From NCBI GenBank assembly GCA_032622095.1, contig CP136063.1, forward strand, positions 282,711,426 to 282,775,425: a stretch of 64,000 bases of DNA. The letters run 5' to 3'. Origin of the DNA: Siphonodentalium dalli (Eukaryota; Mollusca; Scaphopoda; Gadilida; Siphonodentaliidae). The stretch's first letter is position 1. Each line of letters opens with the position of its first letter. The position numbers were made by a program, and so were the translations under genes. Positions 44,532 through 54,650 of the stretch are shown piece by piece. The notes below the pieces were generated by a model that saw nothing but the letters and a program-made list of their open reading frames with translations, did not search any database and was not told the origin of the DNA.

Positions 44532-45682
44532 CAGGGATTTTTTTAGGTGTCCTCAGGGTCCGGTATTTGGCCCCATTCCCAATGGGAAAAAAGCACCTTT
44601 ATTCCAAATTGTCAACCACCAAATTCCCAATTTCAGGCAGGTACTCTTGAGTGCCTAATAAACATGCATGTACGATTCCCACCTGTACGATTGTTATTTG
44701 GTCCTGTACGTTTATTAAATTAACCAAAAGAAATAATTCACCAATCTTACCGGTAAATTGTGTTATTCATAGATAAATGAACTCTGATTGTTGACAGTGA
44801 TCAGCAAACTGTAGATTCACAGACCTGGCTATCCATCGAAACTATTTCTGTCACATGGCATCAGTAAACCAGTCAGATGGTGCGTTTTGTTGGAATGTAT
44901 GGTACTAATATTTCCAGTCTACGTTTATTCCGCCCTGTACTATTATTCAGTTACGCGACATTTTCCAACCTGTACTATTATTCCACCCTGTACTTTTAAT
45001 AGGCACTCAAGAGTATATAATACCATCAGGTTTATTGAATAATAAACCAATTTTTTCCGACGTATTGTACACTCAGCGAGATCGGGAGCCCGCATCGTAT
45101 AATGTACAACGGCGACCTAACTATTAGCTTAACATGCGAATCACGTCCCCTCTACCAGTCAGCGCATTTATGAAAGAGGGAGGATAACTCTAAATAAATT
45201 GCTGATTTATATAACACATGTGTACAGTAAATACTTGTCATGTAGTACCGTACTGGTAGCTCAATATGGGAATGATAACACAGACACATTGATTTGGTAT
45301 TACCGGTAATTATTTTATTTTATTTATTGAATTACAAGTAGATACCTATCCATCCTTGGGTGTTTCAATACTGTTTTTTCGTCGAAGTTTGGTGGATGGC
45401 TTGAATCCTTCCGTTGTTATCTGTGAATTTTCAACTTTAACCTGAAGCTGAGAGATGGACCTCAATGGGCTGGGATTTTACTCCATCTTTGAGTTACCTG
45501 TGTTTAAGTCGCGTTATACACCAAAAATTACGGTATTAGTACTATTTACTTGCGTGTATAAACAGTGATTAATTGAATTTTTCTAAAACATGGAAAATTC
45601 TCAATTTTGGTCTGTAAAGACACATTTTTCCCAATTAGAAGGAACCTGTACCCACTCCCAAAATAGGCAGAAAAATCCCTGT
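44532..45682. mobile_element. Element bounded by CAGGGATTTTT inverted repeats
   Basis: CAGGGATTTTTTTAGG at 44532 and CAGAAAAATCCCTG ending at 45682 are inverted, with further matching text (CCCATTCCCAATGGGAAAAA against TTTTTCCCAATTAGAAGG). No clear target duplication. The TA MITE 44644-45013 is nested inside. Confidence 0.5.
44642..45015. mobile_element. TA-flanked MITE with CTCTTGAGTGCC ends
   Basis: TACTCTTGAGTGCCTAATAA at the left and AATAGGCACTCAAGAGTA at the right (to 45015). The interior has repeated CCTGTAC(G/T)-type words at both ends. The ends fit TA target duplication. Non-coding. Confidence 0.7.
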
Positions 45683-45689
45683 TATATGC

Positions 45690-46430
45690 TGTTCTCATCG
45701 GGAATGGTCAATCTACATATATTATATTTATCAATGCAGAAACAGAACTTTCCGTTCATAGAAATAGAAAAATTTGATCAAAATACCCCCATCAAACTGA
45801 ATTTCTTCTGCATAAAAAACCTGACATTACTATTTGACCAACCAGAATGCAGAGATGATCGGTAGAAAAATATATGTCCAATAAAAACATGAGAACTAAT
45901 TAGTTATTCAACTTAGTTTAATCTAACATCAGATGACTGATAAATGTGGCAATCGTTCACCATAGCCTCATCACCATCAAGCGGATATTTGTGTATGAAG
46001 TACGCACTGAGTGAAACTAATACAACTGTAAATAATAATAGTATAATATCAAGGGCTGAATAAAAAAAAATTAAAACAAAAACAAGTTTTCAACATTTCG
46101 GGCTTTTTGTGTAGAGTGACCTTGCCGTTGATAATATAACGTGATAATTTATGCTTATAGAAAATTTTATTATAATTATAAGATGAACACAGCAAACTAC
46201 GCACTCTGCATGTGTATAGTGGATCGGGAAGTCGCATATTGAATAATTTTGAATGAATATGAATGTCTCAGTACGGTACCCAACTAAATCAAACAAAAAT
46301 AAAAATAAAAACTAAAAAAAAAAAAAAAAATTATCCCCAGCTAAAAAATATAGATAATTTTTCATAACACCCTCACCCCAAAAAAGAAAACAATGAACTG
46401 CCATATACAATGTTCACTTATTGATAATAT
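45690..46430. other. Gene-free AT-rich spacer
   Basis: A-rich runs at 46064-46080 and 46315-46329. No feature is supported. Confidence 0.4.
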
Positions 46431-46444
46431 TAAGCATTGATTAG

Positions 46445-46799
46445 TCAATAAAGCTTGCAGTTTCATAAACCCGGAAGCAAAGTAAAATTTCCCAAAGGCA
46501 GCCATTTTGTCGGGGTCGGCTTTGAGTACTATTTATAGTTCTTATGCAACACAATATATAGTTAAATAAATACACAAAGACTGAATTAACACGAATGCCG
46601 ATTTGAAAACATACATATGGACAGAAATATAAATCCATAAATATTTAGAGCGTATGTACAGTATTATACACTACTTCTTCATTATATATTGTGTTGGGTA
46701 TGAACTATAGATAGTACTCGTAGTGCATCCATCCAAAATGGCTGCTTTTGGAAAATTTTACTTTGCTTCTGGGTTTATGAAACTGAATTTTTCAATAAA
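46445..46799. mobile_element. ~340-bp inverted-repeat MITE
   Basis: CAGTTTCATAAACCCGGAAG and GCAAAGTAAAATTT at the left pair with AAAATTTTACTTTGCTTCTG and GGGTTTATGAAACTG at the right. The arms are about 110 bp, interrupted by small differences, with CAGCCATTTTG/CAAAATGGCTG inside. TCAATAAA lies at both outer margins (46445-46452, 46792-46799), a possible 8-bp duplication not exactly abutting the TIR. Confidence 0.65.
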
Positions 46800-47290
46800 T
46801 AAGAGAGATACGATGCCGTGATGTAGCGTGATTGGTTTGGGTGGGTTAGTAAACAATTCCGCTACTAATGATGTATAATATATATATTCTACTAACCGTT
46901 GATTGTGTTTTTGAAGCCCAAGTCGGTGTAAAAATCACACTTTTTGACACAGTTTAGCGGACATCATGTCGAACGAGTTAAATTTTACAGTCGGTTTGCG
47001 TCAGACCTGTGCTCATAACCAGAGTTTTTCTTAACCAATTTTTACAGGGGATACATCAAATTGAAGAGTAATAACATATCTTTCTAACTATATATGAGGC
47101 ATTTATGTTACTAAAATTATTTTGGTGTATTTTAACCTGATTGTGGACATTGTAAAAATAATAAAAAATTAGTCCGGGCCAAGTTGGATACCTTTCTATA
47201 GGATTAAGTATTATTGAGGGGTGGGGTAAATTTTTGTTCTGGGGACCTGTGCTATAGGGCTATTCTCTAGGGTGTTCAGAATACCTATGA

Positions 47291-47645
47291 CCAGATGTGT
47301 TCTGCTCACGTGTATGTGATCGTTGGTCCATATTGATGGAATCGAATCTGAGCTGCTCATAGATTCGATTCCATCAACATGGACCAACGATCACATACAC
47401 GTGAGCAGAACACATCTGGATGAAACCCTAAAGACATGTGATCTCAATGAAGCGAATCGTGTTGCTCAATTTATTGATCCAGAACAAGCTTTGGAAGCAG
47501 ATGATATAGCTCGCTCAGAGCAGCATACCATTTAGTTGGCTCTTTACAGCAAGCTATATCATCTGCTTCCAAAGCTCGTTCTGGCTCAATAAATTGAGCA
47601 ACATGATTCGCTTCATTGAGATCACATGTCTTTAGGGTTTCATCC
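47291..47645. repeat. Two adjacent large palindromes in retroelement-derived sequence
   Basis: 47291-47349 and 47361-47419 form 59-bp arms with one mismatch around an 11-bp loop. 47419-47511 and 47552-47645 form about 93-bp arms. Both strands of the second contain the same protein-like text (DETLKTCDLNEAN.VAQFI.PE.ALEADDIA), so a single coding segment has been duplicated in inverted orientation. Confidence 0.8.
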
Positions 47646-47649
47646 AATT

Positions 47650-48192
47650 GGATACCATCGCTGTCGGAATGCTCGTCATATCGAGCAGTTTGGTTTCTAA
47701 GCTTCAACCATTTCTGTTGCTCGATATAGCGAGCAGTGTGAGCCATACATGTATGTTCGAACTGATATGATCTCTCAGAAGTTGTAGCACCTTGTTCAGC
47801 TCATTTGTTCTTTCTGAAATTCGAACATCCTGCTCATCGGATAGCTCAGTGGGTTGAACAAGCCTGCTCTCTTTGCAGAGTTCCAACTCATTCTTGGGCT
47901 CAGTCAAACGAGATGTGGTGTCATCATCAGCGAGCCAAAGCGGTTCCTCGATCATTATTGAAACAAACTCAGTGAAACGAGCGCTATCTGGCTCATTTTC
48001 TTATGACAGAGCATCGCTTTCACATGTGCTCGATGACTCTTCAAAACGAGCGGTCTGACTCTCCTCTCCGAGCTGCCTGCTCATTTTCTTTAACGAAATG
48101 TCTCTTCTCTGTGAGCAAAGTCTCAAGTCGCTTCTGTAGAAAAATTCGGCTGTCTACATGTAACTCCGCAAAAATCCCGTCGCTGCCACCAC
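47650..48192 (-). pseudogene. Probable retroelement gag-like N-terminal fragment
   Basis: Minus-strand frames include LWLADDDTTSRLTEPKNELE, SDEQDVRISERTNELNKVLQ and, nearer 48190, RIFLQKRLETLLTEK. The text is charged and helical with stops between. It sits just inside a possible LTR edge at 48193 and after TGGTGGCAGCGACGGG, which looks like a tRNA primer site. Gag-like by position only. Confidence 0.35.
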
Positions 48193-48400
48193 TGTAACAT
48201 CCTACCCTTTGAGTGACCCGGGGGTTGGGCGCTAATAGAATTTCAAGGGTTCTGACTCTTCAAGAGTCCATGGAGTTAGGCAACAGATATTAATATAACG
48301 TTAATCAATTTATTGAATAAAATGCGAACAAACATAATGAAAGTGTCAATGACACTGTAGCTCAACTTGGAAAGGGAATAATTTAATATATTACAGTCAA
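48193..48400 (-). repeat. Possible LTR fragment
   Basis: TGTAACATCCTACCCTTTGA begins at 48193. On the minus strand this region has an AATAAA signal (TTCAATAAATTG) and ends TGTTACA just before a primer-site-like sequence. No second LTR was found in the window, so this remains tentative. Confidence 0.35.
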
Positions 48401-48439
48401 TGGAGCGATTAGGAATGTGGAAAGTTGAATGTCTAATAC

Positions 48440-50963
48440 TAGTTTATAGACATGAAGAGAAAAGTAAAATCCAAGATGGCTGCTGGCGGCCATGTTTTCG
48501 GCCGAATGACCCCAAAATGAGTCGTTCCCATCTACATGTCATCGTTAACATCAAATTTTATGACGATCAGACTAAAGGTACGACCTGTAGCCCATGCTAA
48601 AGAATTTAGTCATACAAAGAGTAAAATCCAAGATGGCTGCTGGCGGCCGTGTTTATTGGCCGATTGACCCCAAAATGACTCGTTCCAATCTACATGTCAT
48701 TGTTAACATCCATGACAAATTTTATGATGATCAGACTAAAGGTACGACCTGTAGCCCGTGCTAAAGAATTTAGTCATACAAAGAGTAAAATCCAAGATGG
48801 CTGCTGGTGGCCACGTTTTTTCGCCAAATGACCCCAAAATTACTCGTTCCCATCTACATATCAACATTAACATCCAGGACAAATTTCATGATGATCAGAC
48901 GAATAGTACGACCTGTGGCCCGTGCTAATGGATTAAATTTTGAAATCCAAGATGGCCGCTGGCGGCCATGTTTTTTGTCCGAATGACCCCAAAATGACTC
49001 GTTCCCATTTACATTCCAATTTCAACAGCCATGAAATTTTTTATGATGATCAGACTAAAGGTACGACCTGTAGCCCGTGCTAAAGGATTTAGTCATACAA
49101 AGAGTAAAATCCAAGATGGCTGCTGGCGGCCATCTTTCTTGGCCGAATGACCCCAAAATGACTCGTTCCCATATACATGTCATTATTAACATTCATGAAA
49201 AATTTTATGATGATCAGACTAAAGATACAACCTGTAGCCCGTGCTAAAGGATTTAGTCATACAAAGAGTAAAATCCAAGATGGCTGCTGGCGACCATGTT
49301 TTTTGGCCGATTGACCCCAAAATAACTTGTTCCCATCTATATGTCGTTGTTAACATCCATGACAAATTTTATGATGATCAGACTAAAGGTACGACCTGCA
49401 GCCCGTGATAAAGAATTTAGTCATACAAAGAGTAAAATCTAAGATGGCTGCTGGTGGCCATGTTTTTTGGCCGAATGACCCCAAAATTACTCGTTCCCAT
49501 CTACATGTAAATATTATCATCCATGACAAATTTCATGATGATCAGACAATCAGTACGACCTGTGGCCCGTGCTAATGGATTAAATTTTGAAATCCAAGAT
49601 GTCCGCTGGCGGCCATGTTTTTTGTCCGAATGACCCCAAAATGACTCGTTCCCATCTACATTCCAATATCAACAGCCATGACAAATGTTATAATGATCAG
49701 ACTAAAGGTACGACCTGTAGCCCGTGCTAAAGGATTTAGTCATACAAAGAGTAAAATCCAAGATGGCTGCTGACGGCCATGTTTTTTGGCCGAATGACCC
49801 CAAAATGACTCGTTCCCATCTACATATGATTATTAACATTCTTGACAAATTTTATGATGATCAGACTAAAATTAGGACCTGTAGCCCGTGCTAAAGGATT
49901 TAGTCATGCAAAGAGTAAAATCCATGACGGCTGCTGGCGGCCATGTTTTTTGGCCGATTGACCCCAAACTGACTCGTTCCAATCTACATGTCATTGTTAA
50001 CATCCATGACAAATTTGATGATGATCAGAGTAAAGGTACGACCTGTAGCCCGTGCTAAAGAATTTAGTCATACAAAGAGTAAAATCCAAGATGGCTGCTG
50101 GCGGCCGTGTTTTTGGGCCGAATGACCCCAAAATTACTCGTTCCCATCTACATGTCAATATTAACATCCATGACAAATTTCATGACGATCAGACGAACAG
50201 TGCGACCTGTGGCCCGTGCTAATGGATTGAATTTTGAAAACAAAGATGGCCACTGGCGGCCATGTTTTTTGTCCGAATGACCCCAAAATGACTCGTTCCC
50301 ATCTACATTCCAATTTCAACAGCCATGATAAATTTCATGATTATCAGACTAAAAGTACGACCTGTAGCCCGTGCTAAAGGATTTAGTCATACAAAGAGTA
50401 AAATCCAAGATGGCTGGTGGCGGCCATGTTTTTTGCCCGAATAACCCAAAAATGACTCGTTCCCATCTACATGTCATTGTTAACATCCATGACAAATTTT
50501 ATGACGATCTGACTAAAGGTACGACCTGTAGCCCGTGCTAAAGGATTTAGTCATGCAAAGAGTAAAATCGAAGATGGCTGCTGGCGGCCATGTTTTTTGG
50601 CCGAATGACCCCAAAATTACTCGTTCCCATCTACATGTCAATATTAACATCCATGACAAATTTCATGACGATCAGACGAACAGTACGACCTGTAGCCCGT
50701 GCTAATGGATTGAATTTTGAAATCTAAGATGGCCGCTGGCGGCCATGTTTTTTTTCCGTATGACCCCAAAATGAATCATTCCGGTACAAATGTTGATGTC
50801 AACAGCTATGACAAATTTCATAATGATCCGATCAAAGGTACGACCTGTAGCCTCTATTGTTGACGCGTTACGTACACACGCACACACGCGCACACGCACA
50901 CACGGACGACGGACGACAAAGCCATGGCAATAGCTCAAACTTTACAAAGTAAAGTTGAGCTAA
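48440..50963 (+). repeat. ~161-bp tandem array, 15 units, with GGAC tail and CTAA hairpin end (Helitron-like family 4)
   Basis: ATCCAAGATGGCTGCTGGCG-type unit starts recur about 15 times from 48469 to 50722. Units also hold GACCCCAAAATGACTCGTTC, CATGACAAATTTTATGATGA and GTACGACCTGTAGCCCGTGC. Two unit types alternate: most have AGTCATACAAAGAGTAAAAT, while those at 48924, 49571, 50218 and 50701 have ATGGATTAAATTTTGAAA. The array ends with ACACACGCACAC and CGGACGACGGACGAC, then TAGCTCAAACTTT..AAAGTTGAGCTA folding as a hairpin, and CTAA (50960-50963). Confidence 0.85.
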
Positions 50964-51352
50964 TAATAGGCAATCAATAAGTAAGATACCACACCCCATC
51001 ATGGAGCCGCGCTTCCGAGGGTATAACAGACATGAATTTTTCAATACCTTTATAATTGCAATCAACCTAAACCCTGCAACATCCAAAACGCGACCACCCT
51101 CGGCGATCTGTTTACTGACTATCCCCTCTGGAGCGGAAGCATGACGCCAACGAAGGCGTGTGGTATCATATGGAACAGAAATGCGGAACGGACTGAAGGT
51201 ATCTCCTTCTGGAAGGTGCCACATCGTTACAGTTTAAAAGTGAGAGATGCCCGTTATTTCATTACTAGTAAACATTACTTTTACAAAATAACGGGCAGTA
51301 AAAGATTTACACCACAAACTTCGAAAAACGTATAAGAAATGATAAAACTCAG

Positions 51353-51884
51353 GGTGAGTGGACTTGGGGCCCAAGTTAGTGCCACCGCACACGCTGCGAT
51401 TAAAATCGTAAGTGGGGAAAATCACAGGAGGAAGCATCCAATGCGCATGCCCACGACAATATCGTAGCCAAATCGTAGCGATCAAGCACTGTTTGATTTT
51501 ACCAGGAAAATCGTGGCGTGACCTTGGCAACACGCGCGATCATAGCTGTCGCACTGGTCATGTTGTAAATACCACGAAAAGAAAAAATTCAAAAATGGCG
51601 CAAAGTTTACTTCTTGGACTTACAAAAACGAGGCCACATTGGTGGAGATGTGGCACGGCAGGGAGTACAGGCCTATACCACATATCAGCCATCAGCATTC
51701 TGCTATGCAGACAAGGAGTAGAGGGCTGCCGCAATTGTTGAAATTCAATTGGGGCAGCTGAGCCTATCTATCTATAGGTTTCTCCTAACCTTCATTATGC
51801 TGAAGTTTTAAAGGAGGCGCATGAGGTGTAACTATACAATTTTTGTGCAATATTTTTGGTGAATTTTGGATTTTATTTAAAAAC
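51353..51884. other. Segment between 14-bp direct repeats, at the LINE 3' side
   Basis: ATGATAAAACTCAG occurs at 51339-51352 and 51885-51898. The enclosed 532 bp includes CTGCGATTAAAATCGTAAGT followed by GGGGAAAATC (51388-51420), similar to the palindrome centre at 53595-53625. It may be a short inserted element with target duplication. Confidence 0.4.
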
Positions 51885-51885
51885 A

Positions 51886-53335
51886 TGATAAAACTCAGAT
51901 TTGGTACAGGTTGGTTATGGGAGTTTAAAGTGGTCGCTATAGAGAGTAGATTTGAATTTGTCCAGGTCTGTGACGGTAGCAATAGAAGGGTCGAGAGAAT
52001 TCCATGCAAGGATAGTGCGAGGGTAGAATGAGGTGCGGATGTATTTGGGTCCAGTATAAAAGAACACGAATTTATGACCTCTCGATGTTGTGAGGGGAGC
52101 GGTGTCTCGTATGTTGACAATGTTGTTTTTTATTTTATAGAACATGACAAGTGATTGGTACAAACGCCGCTGTTCTAGAGTAGGCCATTGCAGCTGTCTT
52201 AGTATATCGGAGGCACTGCTTGGGTAGTTGTAGATGTTCATTGTGTACCGGGCTGCTCTGTGTTGGACCATTTCTATTTGGTCTCTTAGGTATGCTTGCC
52301 ATGGATGCCATATGGTTGAGCAATATTCCAGTTTAGGGCGGACATATCATGTTTTATAGGCTAGTTCTTTTGTTTTGTGGTTATTTGTCCTGATGTTTCT
52401 TCTGATGAACCTCAATGAGGCATTGGCTTTGTTTGTGATGTTGTTTATGTGAGAATTCCATGACATATCTTTAGAGATGGATTATAGGTTCCCTTTTCCT
52501 ATGTATGTGGATTATGGATTATAGGTTCCCTTTTCCTATGTATGTGGATTATTTCACATTTGTCAGTATTGAATGCCATTTGCCAATCATCTTCCCACTT
52601 TTCGAGTTTGATCAGGTCTTGTTGGATCGTGTTGCAGTCTGAGGGTGAGGATATTGTACAGTAGACTATAGTGTCATCTGCAAAGAGGCGGGAGTGACTT
52701 GATAGAGAGGATGGGAGGTCATTTATGTAGATGAGAAAGAGACAGGGCCCCAAGGACAGAGCCTTGTGGAACCCCAGAAAGTACGGGACGAGCGGATGAT
52801 TCATGGCCATTGACAACAACTTTTTGTGATCTGTTGGATAGAAAGTCTTTAATCCAGTTTACAGCTGTGTTGTTTATGCCGATACGCCTGAGTTTTAGGA
52901 TTAGCCTTTGATGGTCAACTTTGTCGAAAGCTTTTGAAAAGTCCATAACTGCGACATCGGTCTGCTTGCCTTTGGTCATATTTTCAAAAATTTCTTGTGT
53001 GAAAGCAATGAGCTGGGTTTCACAACTCAGTTTTGAGCGGAAGCCATGTTGGTTAGATGCTAGGCGCTGTTTTGAGTCTAGGTACGACTACTAGTAGTTC
53101 AGTTCATATCCTGAAAGCAGCAATCTGCGAAAGCGGTCATGTTGACCTAAGGTACGACATGATTTTGGAGACAATAATGTGTTCGAGCTGCTTGCTGAGG
53201 ATACAAGTCAGGGATATAGGCCGGTAGTTAGCAGGTTTAGATTTGGAGCCTTTTTTGAAGATAGGAGAGACTATGGCTTTCTTCCAGTCTGATGGTACAT
53301 GGCCAGTGCGGAGCGAAATTGAGAAGAGATCTGTT
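51886..53335 (-). pseudogene. Non-LTR retrotransposon (LINE) reverse transcriptase and 3' region
   Basis: Minus-strand frames join into one RT: RTGHVPSDWKKAIVSPIFKK and NYRPISL (53330-53210), the palm DVAVMDFSKAFDKVDHQRL (near 52950), SGVPQGSVLG (frameshifted just after), LFLIYINDLPSSLSSHSRLF with ADDT as active site (about 52700), the thumb KWEDDWQMAFNTDKCEI, and C-terminal KLEYCSTIWHPW plus ARYTMNIYNYPSSAS down to 51915. The layout is that of CR1/Jockey-type LINEs. Lesions are frameshifts, a 61-bp insertion at 53089, and a 34-bp duplication at about 52485-52555. The 5' end is cut by the palindromic element from about 53335. The endonuclease domain is absent. Confidence 0.88.
53089..53149. 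mobile_element. 61-bp insertion with 9-bp direct repeats inside the RT
   Basis: AGGTACGAC at 53080-53088 is repeated at 53150-53158. Removing one copy and the 61 bp between restores RT reading across the site. The insert contains GCAGCAATCTGCGAAAGCGG, which resembles 13323-13346. No TIRs are visible. Confidence 0.65.
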
Positions 53336-54230
53336 GAGTTGACAGGTACGGTACAAAAATGGCAAAATAAAAAACTTTCAATATCAACTTGTTAGTTTAG
53401 AAAATTGAGATACATGCCATGTATATGTATATAATTGCATAATGCGGAGAATGTGATATATCATTTTGCTATCATGAGATCGATCACGTGGATAAAATCG
53501 TAGCTGCAAACATCGCAGCACCGTAGCGTCTGCGGGCAAGTTACTTTTCTCCAACTGCGATTTTCCTCACTTACGATTTAAATCGCACACGCTACGATTA
53601 AAATCGTAAGTGGGGAAAATCGTAGGTGGAGAAATTGTAGCTTGCTTGGAGACGCTACGGTGCTGCGACGTCTGCAGCTACGATTTTATCCACGTGATCG
53701 ATCGCATGATAGCAAAATGTTATACCGCTATTCTCAAAGTAATTGACCAGAAAAACGGGGTGATACCCCGGTCATGACCGCGGTGATACCGGTAATAAAC
53801 GGTAGCGGTATCGAGACGGTCATGGCGTGGAGTTACGGTATTGGGCGATAATGATACCGTGGTCTTTTAGCGGGCACCGCATTAATTTTGTTGAATACCG
53901 CGGTGATTTTCATGGAACTCTTTTAGGGGAGGTATTTACTCACACATACTTGTTCGCGTTAACAAGCGGTATCAGTACCGCGGTATTGGAGGATACCGCG
54001 GTATAGTACCGCCATATTAACGGGGTGACACCACGTTATTGGTGGTCAATTACTAAGTATAGCGGTACCACATTATCCGCATTATGGCAATTTATGCAAC
54101 TAAATACATATACATGGCATGTATCTCAATTTTTTCAACTAACAAGTTGATGTTGAAAGTTCAAGTGAAATTGAATTTTTTTTTTATTTTGTACCTGTCA
54201 TTGTCAACTCAACAACTGTACTCAACAGGC
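53335..54230. mobile_element. Large palindromic element, interrupted by a TA MITE
   Basis: The left arm (53340-53580) and right arm (53605-53722 plus 54068-54230) are inverted copies: ATTGAGATACATGCCATGTA against TACATGGCATGTATCTCAAT, and GATAAAATCGTAGCTGCA against TGCAGCTACGATTTTATC. The centre is near 53590, with ACGATTTAAATCG-like text. The outer ends share GTTGAGTTGACAGGTAC inverted. The element ends the LINE coding sequence. Confidence 0.8.
53725..54065. mobile_element. TA MITE copy 2, near-identical to 33181-33523
   Basis: CCGCTATTCTCAAAGTAATT to CTAAGTATAGCGG, flanked by TA (53723-53724, 54066-54067). It has only a few substitutions and a 2-bp difference from the 33181 copy. It splits the right arm of the palindrome. 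Confidence 0.9.
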
Positions 54231-54239
54231 TCAGCTGCT

Positions 54240-54640
54240 TTGGTTATCCAAAGTATGCATATTATTACCTGTCGTATTTAATCCCAGATATTACCAAATG
54301 TTTATTATTACTATTATTTATTATCATTTTGACAAACTCCTGTGATAAGACCATGGAAGAAACTGTTAGTGTTATCCGAATTACCAGATTACGGCGTTGG
54401 AACGTTTCAATAAACAGGTGGTGCAAAATAGTGCGACCCTAACTCTAAATCTAATAGTATTAGTAATCGTCGTGATTTTCAATCCTCTTTTCAGATCACC
54501 GTATATGTATCTGTTGTTACGTACTTGAACAAATGTCAACGAAATCAGACTTGTATTTTTGTGAAAAGAATCATGTTATAAGGCCACACACAAATTCTGC
54601 AGATTCCTCAAGAAATTCATCCGCAAAATACAAAAGTCAC
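54240..54640. other. Spacer
   Basis: No gene or repeat structure is recognised. Confidence 0.35.
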
Positions 54641-54650
54641 GTGTTTTGAA

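Noticed and set aside
46445-46799. hAT assignment from TCAATAAA at both margins
   Set aside because: The direct repeats do not abut the inverted ends exactly, so the 8-bp duplication is not secure and no superfamily was assigned.
48440-50900. CRISPR-like regular repeats
   Set aside because: Units are ~161 bp with similarity over the whole length. There are no spacers or associated genes.
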